Below, one piece after another: positions 1 to 8,473 of a DNA stretch of 64,000 nucleotides. Under the pieces are notes generated by a model. That model saw only the letters and a program-made list of their open reading frames with translations. It was not told the DNA's origin and did not search any database. The stretch's first letter is position 1; every line of letters starts with the position of its first letter. The position numbers and the translations under genes are program-made. Location: assembly GCA_002363865.1 (NCBI GenBank), contig DEWY01000005.1, positions 1 to 64,000 of the forward strand, read 5' to 3'. This DNA is from Caulobacteraceae bacterium UBA3198. GTDB taxonomy: Bacteria; Pseudomonadota; Alphaproteobacteria; Caulobacterales; Caulobacteraceae.

Positions 1-19
1 AATCCTGTCCCCGCACCCA
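1..19 (+). tRNA. Possible 3' end of a tRNA, cut by the window edge
   Basis: The first bases fit the tail of a tRNA: AAT as the end of a T-loop, CCTGT as the 3' strand of the T-stem, CCCCGCA as the 3' strand of the acceptor stem, then one discriminator base (C) and CCA. An intrinsic terminator follows 12 bases later, as expected after a tRNA gene. The 5' part, with the anticodon, is outside the window, so the amino acid cannot be named. Chance similarity is possible because only 19 bases are visible. Confidence 0.4.
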
Positions 20-30
20 AATCCCCTCAA

Positions 31-65
31 AGCCGCCGAACACTCAACCGTCCGGCGGCTTTTTG
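31..65 (+). terminator. Rho-independent terminator
   Basis: A perfect 8-bp stem (AGCCGCCG at 31-38 with CGGCGGCT at 53-60) closes a 14-base loop and runs directly into TTTTT. It would end transcription of whatever lies upstream of the window on the plus strand, probably the tRNA whose end is seen at 1-19. Confidence 0.75.
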
Positions 66-218
66 ATGTCTAAACCTCCCTCAGGCTTCGTTTCGGCTGA
101 TCGTTAGGCCTAGCCGCTCGGCGGCCAGCAGCTTGTCCAAGGTCTTGTCGTGGGCGTCGACGCAGGCCCACCCCGCTTCCGGCTGGTCTGGCGGGCGTGT
201 CGGCGAGCTGGGCGACCG

Positions 219-635
219 TCAGCCAGGCAGGCCGTCGACCTGCGGAATGTCCTCAAGGTTCTGGTCCCAGTCCGCCCGGCTTCCCGTCGAGATGTGCGCC
301 GTGGGTCGAGTGTCGATCGGGGTGTCGAGACTTCCGGCGGGAACCACCAAGAGGCCGCCATTCATCTGAAGCCCCGGCACTGCTGAACCGCAGGCCGCGC
401 AGAAGCTCTTCTCATGCAAGGTCGACGGAACGCGGTATGTCCGGATCGCAGATTGGCCGGAGAGCCAGTTTAGCTGCGCGCCTTGCGAAAACAGGTTGGC
501 GGCATAGGCGGAGCCGGTGTCCTTTCGGCAGCGGGCGCAGTGGCACAGAAAGAACTGTTCGAAATCGCCGAGGACCTCAAAGCGGACTTCGCCGCACAGG
601 CAGGACCCCAGGTGTTTGCCGGTTGGGTTGCGCAT
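219..635 (-). CDS. GFA-family (glutathione-dependent formaldehyde-activating enzyme-like) protein
   Basis: A 138-residue protein with the zinc-binding cysteine pattern of the GFA/CENP-V fold: CxC near residue 12 (CLC), CxxC in HCARC, and a third CxxC in CAACG. The length is normal for single-domain members. The family is named after glutathione-dependent formaldehyde-activating enzyme, but most members have no proven substrate, so a glutathione-adduct role is only a guess. It stands alone on the minus strand, 132 bases from modC, with no operon partner. A second family member lies at 49197-49664. Confidence 0.85.
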   Translation of the reverse strand: MRNPTGKHLGSCLCGEVRFEVLGDFEQFFLCHCARCRKDTGSAYAANLFSQGAQLNWLSGQSAIRTYRVPSTLHEKSFCAACGSAVPGLQMNGGLLVVPAGSLDTPIDTRPTAHISTGSRADWDQNLEDIPQVDGLPG

Positions 636-767
636 ACCCCACCTTAATCGACGCGGGCTCGCAATGTCAGCCGTGGGCGGGCTTGGCCGATGTTGGGCGC
701 CCGAGACCAGACTTTCGGCCTCTCATAGGCGCCCCCCATTTCCCCTCGCGCCGACGGGCTGTCCACC

Positions 768-1610
768 TCACGCCCGCTGATCAGGGGCCCGCCAGGGCGG
801 GAGCCCCGCCAGCAGCGCCGCGAGGGTCAGCTGGGCGAGTTCCGGCGGGGCGCCCCCGGCGCAGAGGTCTTCGAACAGCCGGTCTGGCCCCACCTCCGCC
901 AGCCGCGCGCCCAGCCCGGCGTCTCCAGCGCCGTCGCGGCTATCGATGACGGGGCCCGTCTGGCCCTCGTTGAGGGCGATCTGCCGGTCACCCAGTCGGG
1001 CGGCCTCGGCCAGATCGTGGGTCACATAGAGGATCGGAATGGCGAGGTCGCTATTGAGGCGCTCCAGATAGGGGAGCACCTCGGCCTTTCGCGCCCGATC
1101 GAGACTGGCCAGGGGCTCGTCCATCAACAGCAGGCGCGGCTGGGACAGCAGGGCCCGGCCGATGGCTACGCGCTGGCGCTCGCCGCCGGACAGGCGCGCC
1201 ACGCCCCGCTCCAGCAGGGGCTCCAGGCCCAACAGGCCGACCACCTGATCCAGATCGATCCGTTGCTCGTCCTTGGTCCGTCGGAAGCCGAACAGCAAAT
1301 TGCGCCGCACAGACAGGTGGGCCAGCAGGCTAGCCTCCTGGAAGACATAGCCCACCGGACGCTGGTGGGCGGGGAGGAAGCGCGCCTCGTCCTGCCAGAC
1401 CTCGCCCTCGACGACGAGGCGCCCGGGCAGACGCTCCAGGCCGGCGATGCAGCGCAGCAGGGTGGTCTTGCCACAGCCCGACGGCCCAAACAGCACCGTG
1501 ACGCCAGCCGCCGGGGTGATGAAGTCGGCGTTCAGCGCGAACGGCCCGAGCCGGCCGCGGAAGCTCGCCTCGATCAGGCCGGTCGCGGATGTCTCCGGCG
1601 CAGCGCTCAT
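768..1610 (-). CDS. modC: Molybdate ABC transporter ATP-binding protein ModC
   Basis: This is the ATPase of the molybdate importer, acting at the inner face of the cytoplasmic membrane. In the 280-residue product the Walker A motif GPSGCGKTT is at 42-50, the Q-loop glutamine at 91, the signature LSGGERQ at 140-146, Walker B LLLMDEP at 160-166 and the switch histidine at 198. The start at 1610 overlaps the modB stop by 4 bases (ATGA), which fits translational coupling. The protein is short: the C-terminal molybdate-binding TOBE (Mop) domain of typical ModC, which usually brings the length to about 350 residues, is not visible. Molybdate sensing may rest on the ModE protein encoded at 3156-3965, which has two Mop repeats. 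Confidence 0.92.
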   Translation of the reverse strand: MSAAPETSATGLIEASFRGRLGPFALNADFITPAAGVTVLFGPSGCGKTTLLRCIAGLERLPGRLVVEGEVWQDEARFLPAHQRPVGYVFQEASLLAHLSVRRNLLFGFRRTKDEQRIDLDQVVGLLGLEPLLERGVARLSGGERQRVAIGRALLSQPRLLLMDEPLASLDRARKAEVLPYLERLNSDLAIPILYVTHDLAEAARLGDRQIALNEGQTGPVIDSRDGAGDAGLGARLAEVGPDRLFEDLCAGGAPPELAQLTLAALLAGLPPWRAPDQRA

Positions 1611-2272
1611 GGGCGCAGCCGCCCGGTCCGCCGCTCGATCAACAGCAGGCTCAGCATGACGGCGAAGGCGAAGACGAGCAGGAGCGCCGCCAGCTGGTGA
1701 GCCTTGTTCCATTCCAGAGCCTCGACCAGCTGATAGATCTCGATGGACAGCACCTCGGTCTCGCCGGGGATCCCGCCGCCGATCATCAGCACCACCCCGA
1801 ACTCGCCGATGGTGTGGGCGAAGGTCAGGATGGCGGCCACCAGGAAGCCGGGGCGGGCGAGCGGCAGGGCGACGCTGAAAAACGCGTCCATCGGCGAGGC
1901 GCGCAAGGTGGCGGCCACTTCGAAGGGGCGCTCGCCGATGGCCTGAAAGGCGTTGCGGATCGGCTGCACGGCGAAGGGCAGGGAGTAGATGATCGACCCG
2001 ATGACCAGGCCCTCGAAGGTGAAGGCCAAGGTGCGGATGCCGATCGCTTGGAAGGGCGCCATCAGCGGGCTGTCGGGACCCAGCGCCAGCAGCAGATAGA
2101 AGCCCAGAACCGTGGGCGGCAGGACGATGGGCAGGGCGACCACCGCGCCGATGATCTCCTTCCACCAGGCCTGGCTGCGCGCCAGCCACCAGGCCAGGGG
2201 CGTGGCCAGGATCAGCAGCAGGATGGTGGTGACGCCGGCCAGTTTGACCGTCAGCCAGATGACCTCGCCCAT
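1607..2272 (-). CDS. modB: Molybdate ABC transporter permease ModB
   Basis: The 221-residue product is an inner-membrane permease with about five hydrophobic segments. It also has the cytoplasmic EAA loop (around EVAATLRASPMDAFF) through which ABC importers contact their ATPase. Length and sequence are typical of ModB. It sits between modA (3 bases between modA stop and this start) and modC (4-base overlap), so the three genes form one transcript read on the minus strand. Together they import molybdate for molybdenum-cofactor enzymes. Expression is probably controlled at the ModE-like site upstream of modA. Confidence 0.94.
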   Translation of the reverse strand: MGEVIWLTVKLAGVTTILLLILATPLAWWLARSQAWWKEIIGAVVALPIVLPPTVLGFYLLLALGPDSPLMAPFQAIGIRTLAFTFEGLVIGSIIYSLPFAVQPIRNAFQAIGERPFEVAATLRASPMDAFFSVALPLARPGFLVAAILTFAHTIGEFGVVLMIGGGIPGETEVLSIEIYQLVEALEWNKAHQLAALLLVFAFAVMLSLLLIERRTGRLRP

Positions 2273-2275
2273 GGA

Positions 2276-3034
2276 TCAGGGCGCCTCATAGCCATAGCGG
2301 CGGATGATCGCCTTGGCTTCGGGCCCCTTGAGGAAGGCGACGAAGGCCCGAGCCGCGGGATTGCCCGCCCCGGACTTGAGCAACACCGCCTGTTGGGCGA
2401 TCGGGCTGTGGTGGCTGGCCGGCACGATCCAGCGCGAGCCGCGATCGTGGCGAACCACCTGGGACAGGGCGACGAATCCGAGTTCGGCCGCGCCGGTGTC
2501 GGTGAACTGATAGGCCTGGGTGATCGAGGCTCCAGTGACGAACCTGGGCGATAGGCGCTCAAAGAGGCCAAGCCTGCGCAGGGTCTCCACCGCCGCCAGA
2601 CCATAGGGCGCGGTCTTGGGGTCGGCGATGGCGAGCTTGTCGAATCCGCCCTGGGCGAGGACCGCGCCGCGGGCGTCTACGAGGCCAGGCGTCCGGCTCC
2701 AGAGCGCCAGCCGGCCGGTCGCATAGGTGAAGCGGGTCCCCGGGACAGACAGGCCTGCGGTCTCGGCCCGGATCGGCCGTTCGGCGTCGGCCGACAGGAA
2801 GACGTCGAAGGGCGCGCCGTTAGCGATCTGTGCGAAGAACTGGCCCGACGCGCCGAAGCTGAGAACCGCCCTGTGGCCCGTCGCGGCTTCGAATCGGGCG
2901 GCGATCTCCTGGGCCGGCTCGGTGAAGTTGGCGGCCACCGCGATACGGGTCCCGGCCGCAGGGGCGCAGCCCGGCGCCGCGAGCAGCGCAAGGCCGGTGA
3001 TCAGTCCGCCGAGAAGGGCGCGGCGCGCGGTCAT
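2276..3034 (-). CDS. modA: Molybdate-binding periplasmic protein ModA
   Basis: This is a 252-residue solute-binding protein. A signal peptide covers about residues 1-27, ending near GCAPAAG, and the mature part opens with AVAANFTEPAQEIAARFE, characteristic of ModA. Other family features include the GASGQFFAQI and PFDVFLSAD stretches that shape the oxyanion site. It captures molybdate (or tungstate) in the periplasm and hands it to ModB. It is first in the modABC operon and is divergent from the modE-type gene; the 121-base gap between them carries the predicted ModE operator. Confidence 0.93.
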   Translation of the reverse strand: MTARRALLGGLITGLALLAAPGCAPAAGTRIAVAANFTEPAQEIAARFEAATGHRAVLSFGASGQFFAQIANGAPFDVFLSADAERPIRAETAGLSVPGTRFTYATGRLALWSRTPGLVDARGAVLAQGGFDKLAIADPKTAPYGLAAVETLRRLGLFERLSPRFVTGASITQAYQFTDTGAAELGFVALSQVVRHDRGSRWIVPASHHSPIAQQAVLLKSGAGNPAARAFVAFLKGPEAKAIIRRYGYEAP

Positions 3035-3070
3035 CGCTGTCCCCCTTCGGCCGGCGAGGCCGGCCCGTTT

Positions 3071-3097
3071 CGGTTATGTAGTCATCCTATATGACGG
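3071..3097. promoter_or_regulatory. Predicted ModE operator between modA and modE
   Basis: An imperfect inverted repeat, CGGTTATGTAG (3071-3081) and CTATATGACGG (3087-3097), has 8 of 11 positions symmetric around a 5-base centre. The TTATGTA/TATATGA half-sites resemble the known E. coli ModE box, which has CGTTATAT-like arms. It lies in the divergent gap between modA (start 3034) and the ModE-type gene (start 3156), where a molybdate-dependent repressor would act on both. Confidence 0.6.
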
Positions 3098-3155
3098 TTG
3101 GCGAGGCGCTTAGGCAATCTCCGCAGGCGTCGCGGGCGACGGCCGTTCCAAGGCC

Positions 3156-3965
3156 ATGAGGATCCACATGACGACGAGGGCCGACAGCAGTCTCACGGCG
3201 GCGCTGACCTTCCAGCGGGGAAGCGCCCGGGCCAGTCTTGAACGGGTCGCCCTGCTGGCGGCGGTGGGGGAGTTGGGCTCCATCAGCGCGGCGGCCAAGC
3301 AGATGGGCCTCAGCTACAAGGGCGCCTGGGACGCCGTCCAGGCCATGAACAACCTGTTCGAGGCGCCCCTGGTGACCGCCGCGCCTGGCGGGCGAGCTGG
3401 CGGCGCCGCCAGCCTCACCCCGCGGGGCGAGGCGGTGGTGATGGCTTTTGGGCGGGTGAGGACCGAACTGGAGGCCACGCTGGCCAAGCTGGAGAGCCAT
3501 CTGGGGGAGGGCGCCAGCCGGGATCTGTTCTGGAGTCTGGGCATGCGGACAAGCGCGCGAAACGCCCTGCGGGGGGTGATCAGCCAGATCACAGCCAGCG
3601 CCGTCAGCGCCGAGGTGGAGCTGAACCTCGGCGACGGGGTCGCCATCACCGCCATGGTCACGCGCCAGAGCGCTGAAGATCTTGGCCTGGAGGTAGGCAC
3701 GCCGGCCATCGCCCTGATCAAGGCCAGCTTCGTCATGCTGGCGGTGGGCGAGGGGCTGCGCACCTCGGCGCGCAACCAGCTTCCCGGTGTTGTAACGGCG
3801 CGGGAGGATGGCGGCGTGAACAGTGAAATCACCCTCGATATCGGCGGCGGCAAGACCCTGATCGCCACGGTGACCCGCGACAGCGCCGAGGCCCTGGGCC
3901 TCGCCGTCGGGGTTCGGGCCATGGCTCTGATCAAGGCGCCGCACGTCATCCTGGCGGTGGAATAG
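3156..3965 (+). CDS. modE: ModE-type molybdate-dependent transcriptional regulator
   Basis: The 269-residue product has a LysR-like winged helix at about residues 30-100 (GSISAAAKQMGLSYKGAWDA) followed by two Mop/TOBE repeats. These begin with TSARNALRGV and TSARNQLPGV and each ends in an ALIKA(S/P) segment. The layout is that of ModE: the Mop repeats bind molybdate and the helix-turn-helix represses the mod operon. It is divergent from modABC, and the predicted operator lies in the gap. A second in-frame ATG is at 3168; neither start has a strong ribosome-binding site. Confidence 0.9.
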   Translation: MRIHMTTRADSSLTAALTFQRGSARASLERVALLAAVGELGSISAAAKQMGLSYKGAWDAVQAMNNLFEAPLVTAAPGGRAGGAASLTPRGEAVVMAFGRVRTELEATLAKLESHLGEGASRDLFWSLGMRTSARNALRGVISQITASAVSAEVELNLGDGVAITAMVTRQSAEDLGLEVGTPAIALIKASFVMLAVGEGLRTSARNQLPGVVTAREDGGVNSEITLDIGGGKTLIATVTRDSAEALGLAVGVRAMALIKAPHVILAVE

Positions 3966-4101
3966 GCACGCCCCGCGCCGAGTTCGTCTGGGTTGAGCGC
4001 CTGGCCAGGTCTGCGGTCCGGCCGTCGGCGGCGCGCTTGCGAGGGGGAGGTCCCTGTGATCTGAAAAGGCCATGGAACCGAGCGGCGTCAATCTACCCTC
4101 C

Positions 4102-5010
4102 ATGAACCTCCGGCACATCGAGGTCTTCCACGCGGTTTACCGGGCCGGCTCGATCAGCGCCGCGGCCCGCGCCCTCTATGTCTCGCAGCCCTCGGTCAGC
4201 AAGGTCTTGAAGCATGCCGAGGGGCGGCTGGGCTTTCCCCTGTTCCGCCTGGTCAAGGGCCGCCTGACGCCGACCGACGAGGCCCACGCCCTGTTCCGGG
4301 ATGTGGACGAGATCTACACCCGCATCGAGTCGCTGAAGGAGACCACCCGCAACCTGCTCAAGGGCGGCTCGGCCCATATCGGCCTGGCGGTGCTGCCCTC
4401 CCTGGGGCTCGGGGTGGCGCCCCGGGCGGTGGCCCAGTTCCGCCAGAAGCACCCGGGCGTCACCTTCACCCTGCAGACCCTGCATGACGAGGACGTCCTG
4501 CGCGCCCTCTATGAGCGCAAGGCCGATCTGGCGGTGGCCTATGACGCCCCGCGTCATCCGAGGCTCGCCCATACCCGCATCGGCACCGGCGAGCTCGTCC
4601 TGCTCTATCGCCGCGACTATCTCCCGGACGCCCCGCCCCGGCTGGGGATCGAGAGCTTCAGCGGCCATGAGCTGATCAGCCTGGCCGGCAGCGGTCCCGT
4701 CGGCGCCCTCTATGCCAGCGAAGTGGTGCGCGGCAGCCTGACCCGGCCGGAGGGCATCGTGGTCCAGACCTACTATGTCGCCGCCGCCCTGGTGCGACAC
4801 GGGGCAGGCGTGGCCATCGTCGATGAGTTCACCGCCCGGGAGAACCAGGGACCGGACCTGGACTTTCGGCCGCTGATCCAGCCGGCCAATTTCGGCGTCT
4901 ACTGCATCTATCTGGAAGACCGGCCACTTTCGAAGATGGCCCGGGCCTTTGTGAATACGCTGAAGGCCGACATCCAGGACCAGCAGCAGGCGCATAACCC
5001 GGGGCTATAA
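4102..5010 (+). CDS. LysR-family transcriptional regulator
   Basis: A 302-residue LysR-type regulator. The N-terminal helix-turn-helix covers about residues 1-60 (NLRHIEVFHAVYRAGSISAA), and a periplasmic-binding-like effector domain follows. LysR proteins normally begin at this MNLRH segment, so 4102 was chosen; an in-frame ATG at 4072 has a weak AAAGG upstream and would add ten residues. It lies 85 bases upstream of dgcN on the same strand and is the obvious candidate regulator of dgcN-dgcA-symporter. The effector would then be D-glutamate or a related compound, which is inference. Confidence 0.88.
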   Translation: MNLRHIEVFHAVYRAGSISAAARALYVSQPSVSKVLKHAEGRLGFPLFRLVKGRLTPTDEAHALFRDVDEIYTRIESLKETTRNLLKGGSAHIGLAVLPSLGLGVAPRAVAQFRQKHPGVTFTLQTLHDEDVLRALYERKADLAVAYDAPRHPRLAHTRIGTGELVLLYRRDYLPDAPPRLGIESFSGHELISLAGSGPVGALYASEVVRGSLTRPEGIVVQTYYVAAALVRHGAGVAIVDEFTARENQGPDLDFRPLIQPANFGVYCIYLEDRPLSKMARAFVNTLKADIQDQQQAHNPGL

Positions 5011-5095
5011 CCGACCTCCCTCTTGCGAGCTTCGCGCGCGGCCCAGTTGCGCGATGATTAGGCCATAGCGTCGCCCCGGCCCGAAGTGAGAGATT

Positions 5096-6133
5096 ATGAT
5101 CCCGCCGCCCTACCTGCTCTATCTTGGCGACTCCCAGAATGAGCTGTCTGTCAAAACCTCCCGCGGGGTCGCCTATTGGCGGCCGGAATGGAGCCTGGGC
5201 GAGCACCGCCGGCCCGACTGCACCGTCACCCTGGGGCTGCCCCATCTGGACTTCGCCGAGGCCGCCGCCAAGGGCGCCAAGACCCTGATCGTCGGCGTCG
5301 CCAATGCCGGCGGCGTGCTGGGTCCCAAGATCGTCGCCGATGTGGTGGCCGCCCTCGAGGCTGGCCTGCACGTGGCGTCCGGCCTGCATGAGCGCCTGAC
5401 CGAGCATCCAGAGATCGTCGCCGCCGCCGAGCGTCGGGGCCTGTCCCTGTTCGACGTGCGCGAACCCCCGAAGAAGATGGCCGTGGGCAATGGCCGCCCC
5501 CGGGCCGGCCACCGACTGCTCACCGTCGGCACCGACTGTTCGGTGGGCAAGATGTACACGACGCTGGCCGTTGAACGTGAAATGCGCGGCCGCGGCATGG
5601 CGGCCGACTTCCGGGCCACCGGCCAGACCGGCATCTTCATCGCCCAGTCGGGCGTGCCCATCGATGCGGTCATCGCCGACTTCATCTCCGGCGGGATCGA
5701 GCAGATCAGCCCGGCCCGCCACGATGGCGGCTGGGACCTGATCGAGGGGCAGGGCTCCCTGTTCCACCCCTCCTATGCTGGTGTATCGCTCGGCCTGCTG
5801 CACGGCGCACAGCCGGACGCCATCGTCCTGTGCCATGAGCCGGGCCGCCCGCACATGCGCGGCCTGCCGGGCCGGGACCTGCCCGACCTCGCGGCCTGTC
5901 TGGAAGCCAACCTCGCCTCGGCCGCCCTGACCAATCCTGGCGTGACTCCGGTGGGAATCGCCTTCAACACCTCAAACCTCGCCCCCGATGAGGCGCGCCG
6001 GCTCTGCGACGAGACCGCCGCGCGCTTCAACCTCCCTTGCCAGGACCCCGTCTCCATGGGCGTGGACCAGATCGTCGACAGGTTAGTTGAATGCTTCGCA
6101 CCCTCTCAGCCCGCGCTGAACATTGGCCGCTGA
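5096..6133 (+). CDS. dgcN: DUF1611 protein, probable D-glutamate N-acetyltransferase DgcN
   Basis: The 345-residue product is a DUF1611-family protein. A P-loop-like segment GTDCSVGKMYT is at 145-155, after an N-terminal domain rich in Gly/Ala (VGVANAGGVLGP). DUF1611 proteins next to an enolase-superfamily epimerase have been described as DgcN, which acetylates D-glutamate with acetyl-CoA before racemisation by DgcA. Here dgcA overlaps the 3' end by 43 bases, so the two are clearly coupled. The downstream acidic-amino-acid symporter fits the same pathway. Before DgcN was characterised, such genes were annotated as NAD-dependent epimerase or unknown. The substrate assignment rests on the gene pair, not on active-site residues. 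Confidence 0.8.
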   Translation: MIPPPYLLYLGDSQNELSVKTSRGVAYWRPEWSLGEHRRPDCTVTLGLPHLDFAEAAAKGAKTLIVGVANAGGVLGPKIVADVVAALEAGLHVASGLHERLTEHPEIVAAAERRGLSLFDVREPPKKMAVGNGRPRAGHRLLTVGTDCSVGKMYTTLAVEREMRGRGMAADFRATGQTGIFIAQSGVPIDAVIADFISGGIEQISPARHDGGWDLIEGQGSLFHPSYAGVSLGLLHGAQPDAIVLCHEPGRPHMRGLPGRDLPDLAACLEANLASAALTNPGVTPVGIAFNTSNLAPDEARRLCDETAARFNLPCQDPVSMGVDQIVDRLVECFAPSQPALNIGR

Positions 6134-7092
6134 GCACGCCGTTCCGGATTTCCCGCGGGGTCAAGACCGCCGCTGACGTGGTCGCCGTGACCCTGGTCGA
6201 GGACGGCCGCCAGGGCCGCGGGGAGGGGGTGCCCTACGCCCGCTACGGGGAAACGATCGACTCCGTCCTCGCCCAGGTGAACGACCTGGCCGACGATCTC
6301 GCCCGCGGGATGAGCCGCCGGGACCTGGCCGAACGGCTGGGTCCGGGCGCGGCCCGCAACGCCATAGACTGCGCCCTGTGGGATCTCGAAGCCCGCCTGG
6401 CCGGCCGTGCGGTCGCCGAAACCCTGGGTCAGCTCCCGCTCCATCCCCTGGTGAGTGCGCTGACCGTCAGCCTGGACACGCCCCAGGCCATGGGAGCGGC
6501 GGCCGCACGGATGACCGGCGCCACCCTGATCAAGGTCAAGGTCGACCAGAACGATCCGGCCGCCTGTCTGGCCGCGGTTCGGGCCGCCGCGCCGGACGCC
6601 GATCTGATCGTCGATCCCAATGAGAGCTGGACCCTCGATATCCTGGCCGACCTGCAGCCGACCCTGGCGCAGCTGAAGGTCGCCCTGATCGAGCAGCCCC
6701 TGCCGGCCGGCGAGGACGCCGCCTTGGCGGGCTTCACCAGCTGCGCGCCCATCTGCGCCGATGAGTCCTGCCACGTGGCCGCCGACCTTCCGGGTCTGAA
6801 GGACCGCTATCAGGTGGTGAACATCAAGCTCGACAAGAGCGGCGGTCTGACCGAGGCTCTGGATCTGTTGCAGCAGGCCCGGGCGATGGATTTCGGCGTC
6901 ATGGTCGGCTGCATGGTCTCTTCCTCCATGTCGATCGCGCCGGCTTTCCACGTGGCCCGGCATGCGGACTTCGTCGATCTCGACGGGCCGACCTGGCTGG
7001 CCAACGACTATGCCGGCGGCGCGGTCCAGCGCGGCGCCCACCTGACGCCGCCGCAGGGCCTGTGGGGCGTGCCCGACGGCGCTGAGGCCTGA
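6091..7092 (+). CDS. dgcA: Enolase-superfamily epimerase, probable N-acetyl-D-glutamate racemase DgcA
   Basis: This 333-residue enzyme belongs to the muconate-lactonising/dipeptide-epimerase branch of the enolase superfamily. Visible catalytic features are the KxK lysines at 148 and 150, metal ligands Asp175 (VDPNE), Glu201 (LIEQP) and Asp224 (CADES), and the second base Lys246 (NIKLDK). Many relatives are L-Ala-D/L-Glu epimerases of murein recycling. Paired with a DUF1611 gene, the better reading is DgcA, which converts N-acetyl-D-glutamate to N-acetyl-L-glutamate. The start at 6091 falls 43 bases inside dgcN, and the N-terminus (LSARAEHWPLSTPFRISRG) matches the family start, so the overlap looks real. 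Confidence 0.83.
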   Translation: MLRTLSARAEHWPLSTPFRISRGVKTAADVVAVTLVEDGRQGRGEGVPYARYGETIDSVLAQVNDLADDLARGMSRRDLAERLGPGAARNAIDCALWDLEARLAGRAVAETLGQLPLHPLVSALTVSLDTPQAMGAAAARMTGATLIKVKVDQNDPAACLAAVRAAAPDADLIVDPNESWTLDILADLQPTLAQLKVALIEQPLPAGEDAALAGFTSCAPICADESCHVAADLPGLKDRYQVVNIKLDKSGGLTEALDLLQQARAMDFGVMVGCMVSSSMSIAPAFHVARHADFVDLDGPTWLANDYAGGAVQRGAHLTPPQGLWGVPDGAEA

Positions 7093-7149
7093 CCGGCCAC
7101 CGCTTCGGCGGACGAGGACGGCGCGACCCCGCACCTGGAGACCAAGCCG

Positions 7150-8463
7150 ATGAGCGACCTCGCGTCTGATCCCGCCCCCGATGACGGGTCGCAAAAGACC
7201 GGCGGCCTGGGGGGCCTTGTCCGCCGCTACTGGCTGGACGTCACCCTGTGGAAGCGGATCCTGCTGGGCCTGATGCTGGGAACGGTGCTGGGCCTGGTCA
7301 TCGGTGAGCAGGCCATGGGGATCAAATGGGTGGGCGACCTCTTCGTGCGGCTGATCCGCATGATCGTCACGCCACTGGTCTTCTTCTCCATCGTGTCCGG
7401 CATCGCCGGCATGGGAGATGTGAAGCGGCTCGGCTCCATCGGGGCCAAGACCCTGGTCATGTACCTCGCCCTCACCGCGGTGGCGGTGTCGGTGGGCCTG
7501 AGCCTCGGCGTCCTGTTCCAGCCAGGCGCCGGCATGGACTTTGTCGGCACCACGCCTCAGGTGCTCGGCGCTGCACCGACCCTGGGCGAATATCTGATGA
7601 GCATCGTGCCGCTCAACCCGTTCGCCGCCCTGAACGAGGGCAACATCCCGGCGATCATCTTCTTCGCCATCCTGATTGGCCTGGGCATCCTGATCATCGG
7701 CGAGCCCGCCGCCCCGGCGGCGCGGCTGTTCCAGATCGGCTCCGACATCATGCTGGTCCTGGTGCGGGTCATCATGGAGCTGGCGCCCTTCGGGGTCTTC
7801 GCCCTGGTGGCCTGGGTCATGGGGACGTCCGGGCCCAGCACCTTCGTGCATGTCTTTCTGCTGGCCGTCGCCCTGGTCCTGGGCTGCGCGATCCAGACCC
7901 TGATCGTCCATGGGGGCGTCATCCGCCTGATCGCCCGCCTGCCGGTGGTCCCCTTTTTCCGGGACATCGCCGACGCGGTGATCGTCGCCTTCTCCACCTC
8001 CTCCAGCGCCGCGGTCCTGCCGGTGGCCATGCGGGTGGCCGAAAAGAATCTGGGGGTCAGCCACACGGTGGCCTCGACCACGCTGCCGCTTGGCACGACG
8101 CTCAGCATGGACGGCACCGCCCTCTATGTGGCCCTGCTGGCGGTGTTCTCGGCTCAGGCCTTCGGCGTGGACATGACCGCGGCCCAGTATCTGATGGTCG
8201 GTCTGGTCTGCGTGGTGGTGGCGGTGGGCACGGCGCCGGTGCCGTCGGCCTCGCTCTTCATGCTGGCGGCCGTGCTGCAGGTGATCGGGCTGAGCGCCGA
8301 ACAGACGGCCCTGGTGGTCGGCTTCATCCTGCCCTTCGACCGCATCCTCGACATGACCCGCACCGTGCCCAACGCCACCAGCGACCTGGTGGTGGCCGTC
8401 ACCGTGGCCAGGTGGGAGGGCGAGCTGGACGAGGCCTCCTATCGCGCCAAGCCGGTGGAATAG
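7150..8463 (+). CDS. Dicarboxylate/amino acid:cation symporter (DAACS family)
   Basis: A 437-residue inner-membrane symporter of the GltP/DctA type. It shows the serine-rich hairpin motif STSSSAAVL at 282-290, the SMDGTALY motif at 319-326 (usually NMDGT), and DRILDMTRTVPNATSD at 397-412, which carries substrate-binding Asp, Arg and Asn. Family substrates are glutamate, aspartate or C4-dicarboxylates, driven by Na+ or H+. It starts 57 bases after dgcA on the same strand, so the likely role here is import of D-glutamate or other acidic amino acids for the DgcN-DgcA pathway. The exact substrate cannot be read from the sequence. Confidence 0.9.
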   Translation: MSDLASDPAPDDGSQKTGGLGGLVRRYWLDVTLWKRILLGLMLGTVLGLVIGEQAMGIKWVGDLFVRLIRMIVTPLVFFSIVSGIAGMGDVKRLGSIGAKTLVMYLALTAVAVSVGLSLGVLFQPGAGMDFVGTTPQVLGAAPTLGEYLMSIVPLNPFAALNEGNIPAIIFFAILIGLGILIIGEPAAPAARLFQIGSDIMLVLVRVIMELAPFGVFALVAWVMGTSGPSTFVHVFLLAVALVLGCAIQTLIVHGGVIRLIARLPVVPFFRDIADAVIVAFSTSSSAAVLPVAMRVAEKNLGVSHTVASTTLPLGTTLSMDGTALYVALLAVFSAQAFGVDMTAAQYLMVGLVCVVVAVGTAPVPSASLFMLAAVLQVIGLSAEQTALVVGFILPFDRILDMTRTVPNATSDLVVAVTVARWEGELDEASYRAKPVE

Positions 8464-8473
8464 AAGGTCTGGA

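Noticed and set aside
66..218. Open minus-strand stretch ending at 81 with coding-looking residues (VDAHDKTLDKLLAAERLG)
   Set aside because: Only about 45 codons, no start codon in frame before a stop near 216; could be a gene remnant but too short to support.
6106..8064. 652-codon minus-strand frame over dgcA and the symporter
   Set aside because: Antisense shadow; rich in Gln/His/Asp/Gly, spans two real genes and has no domain.
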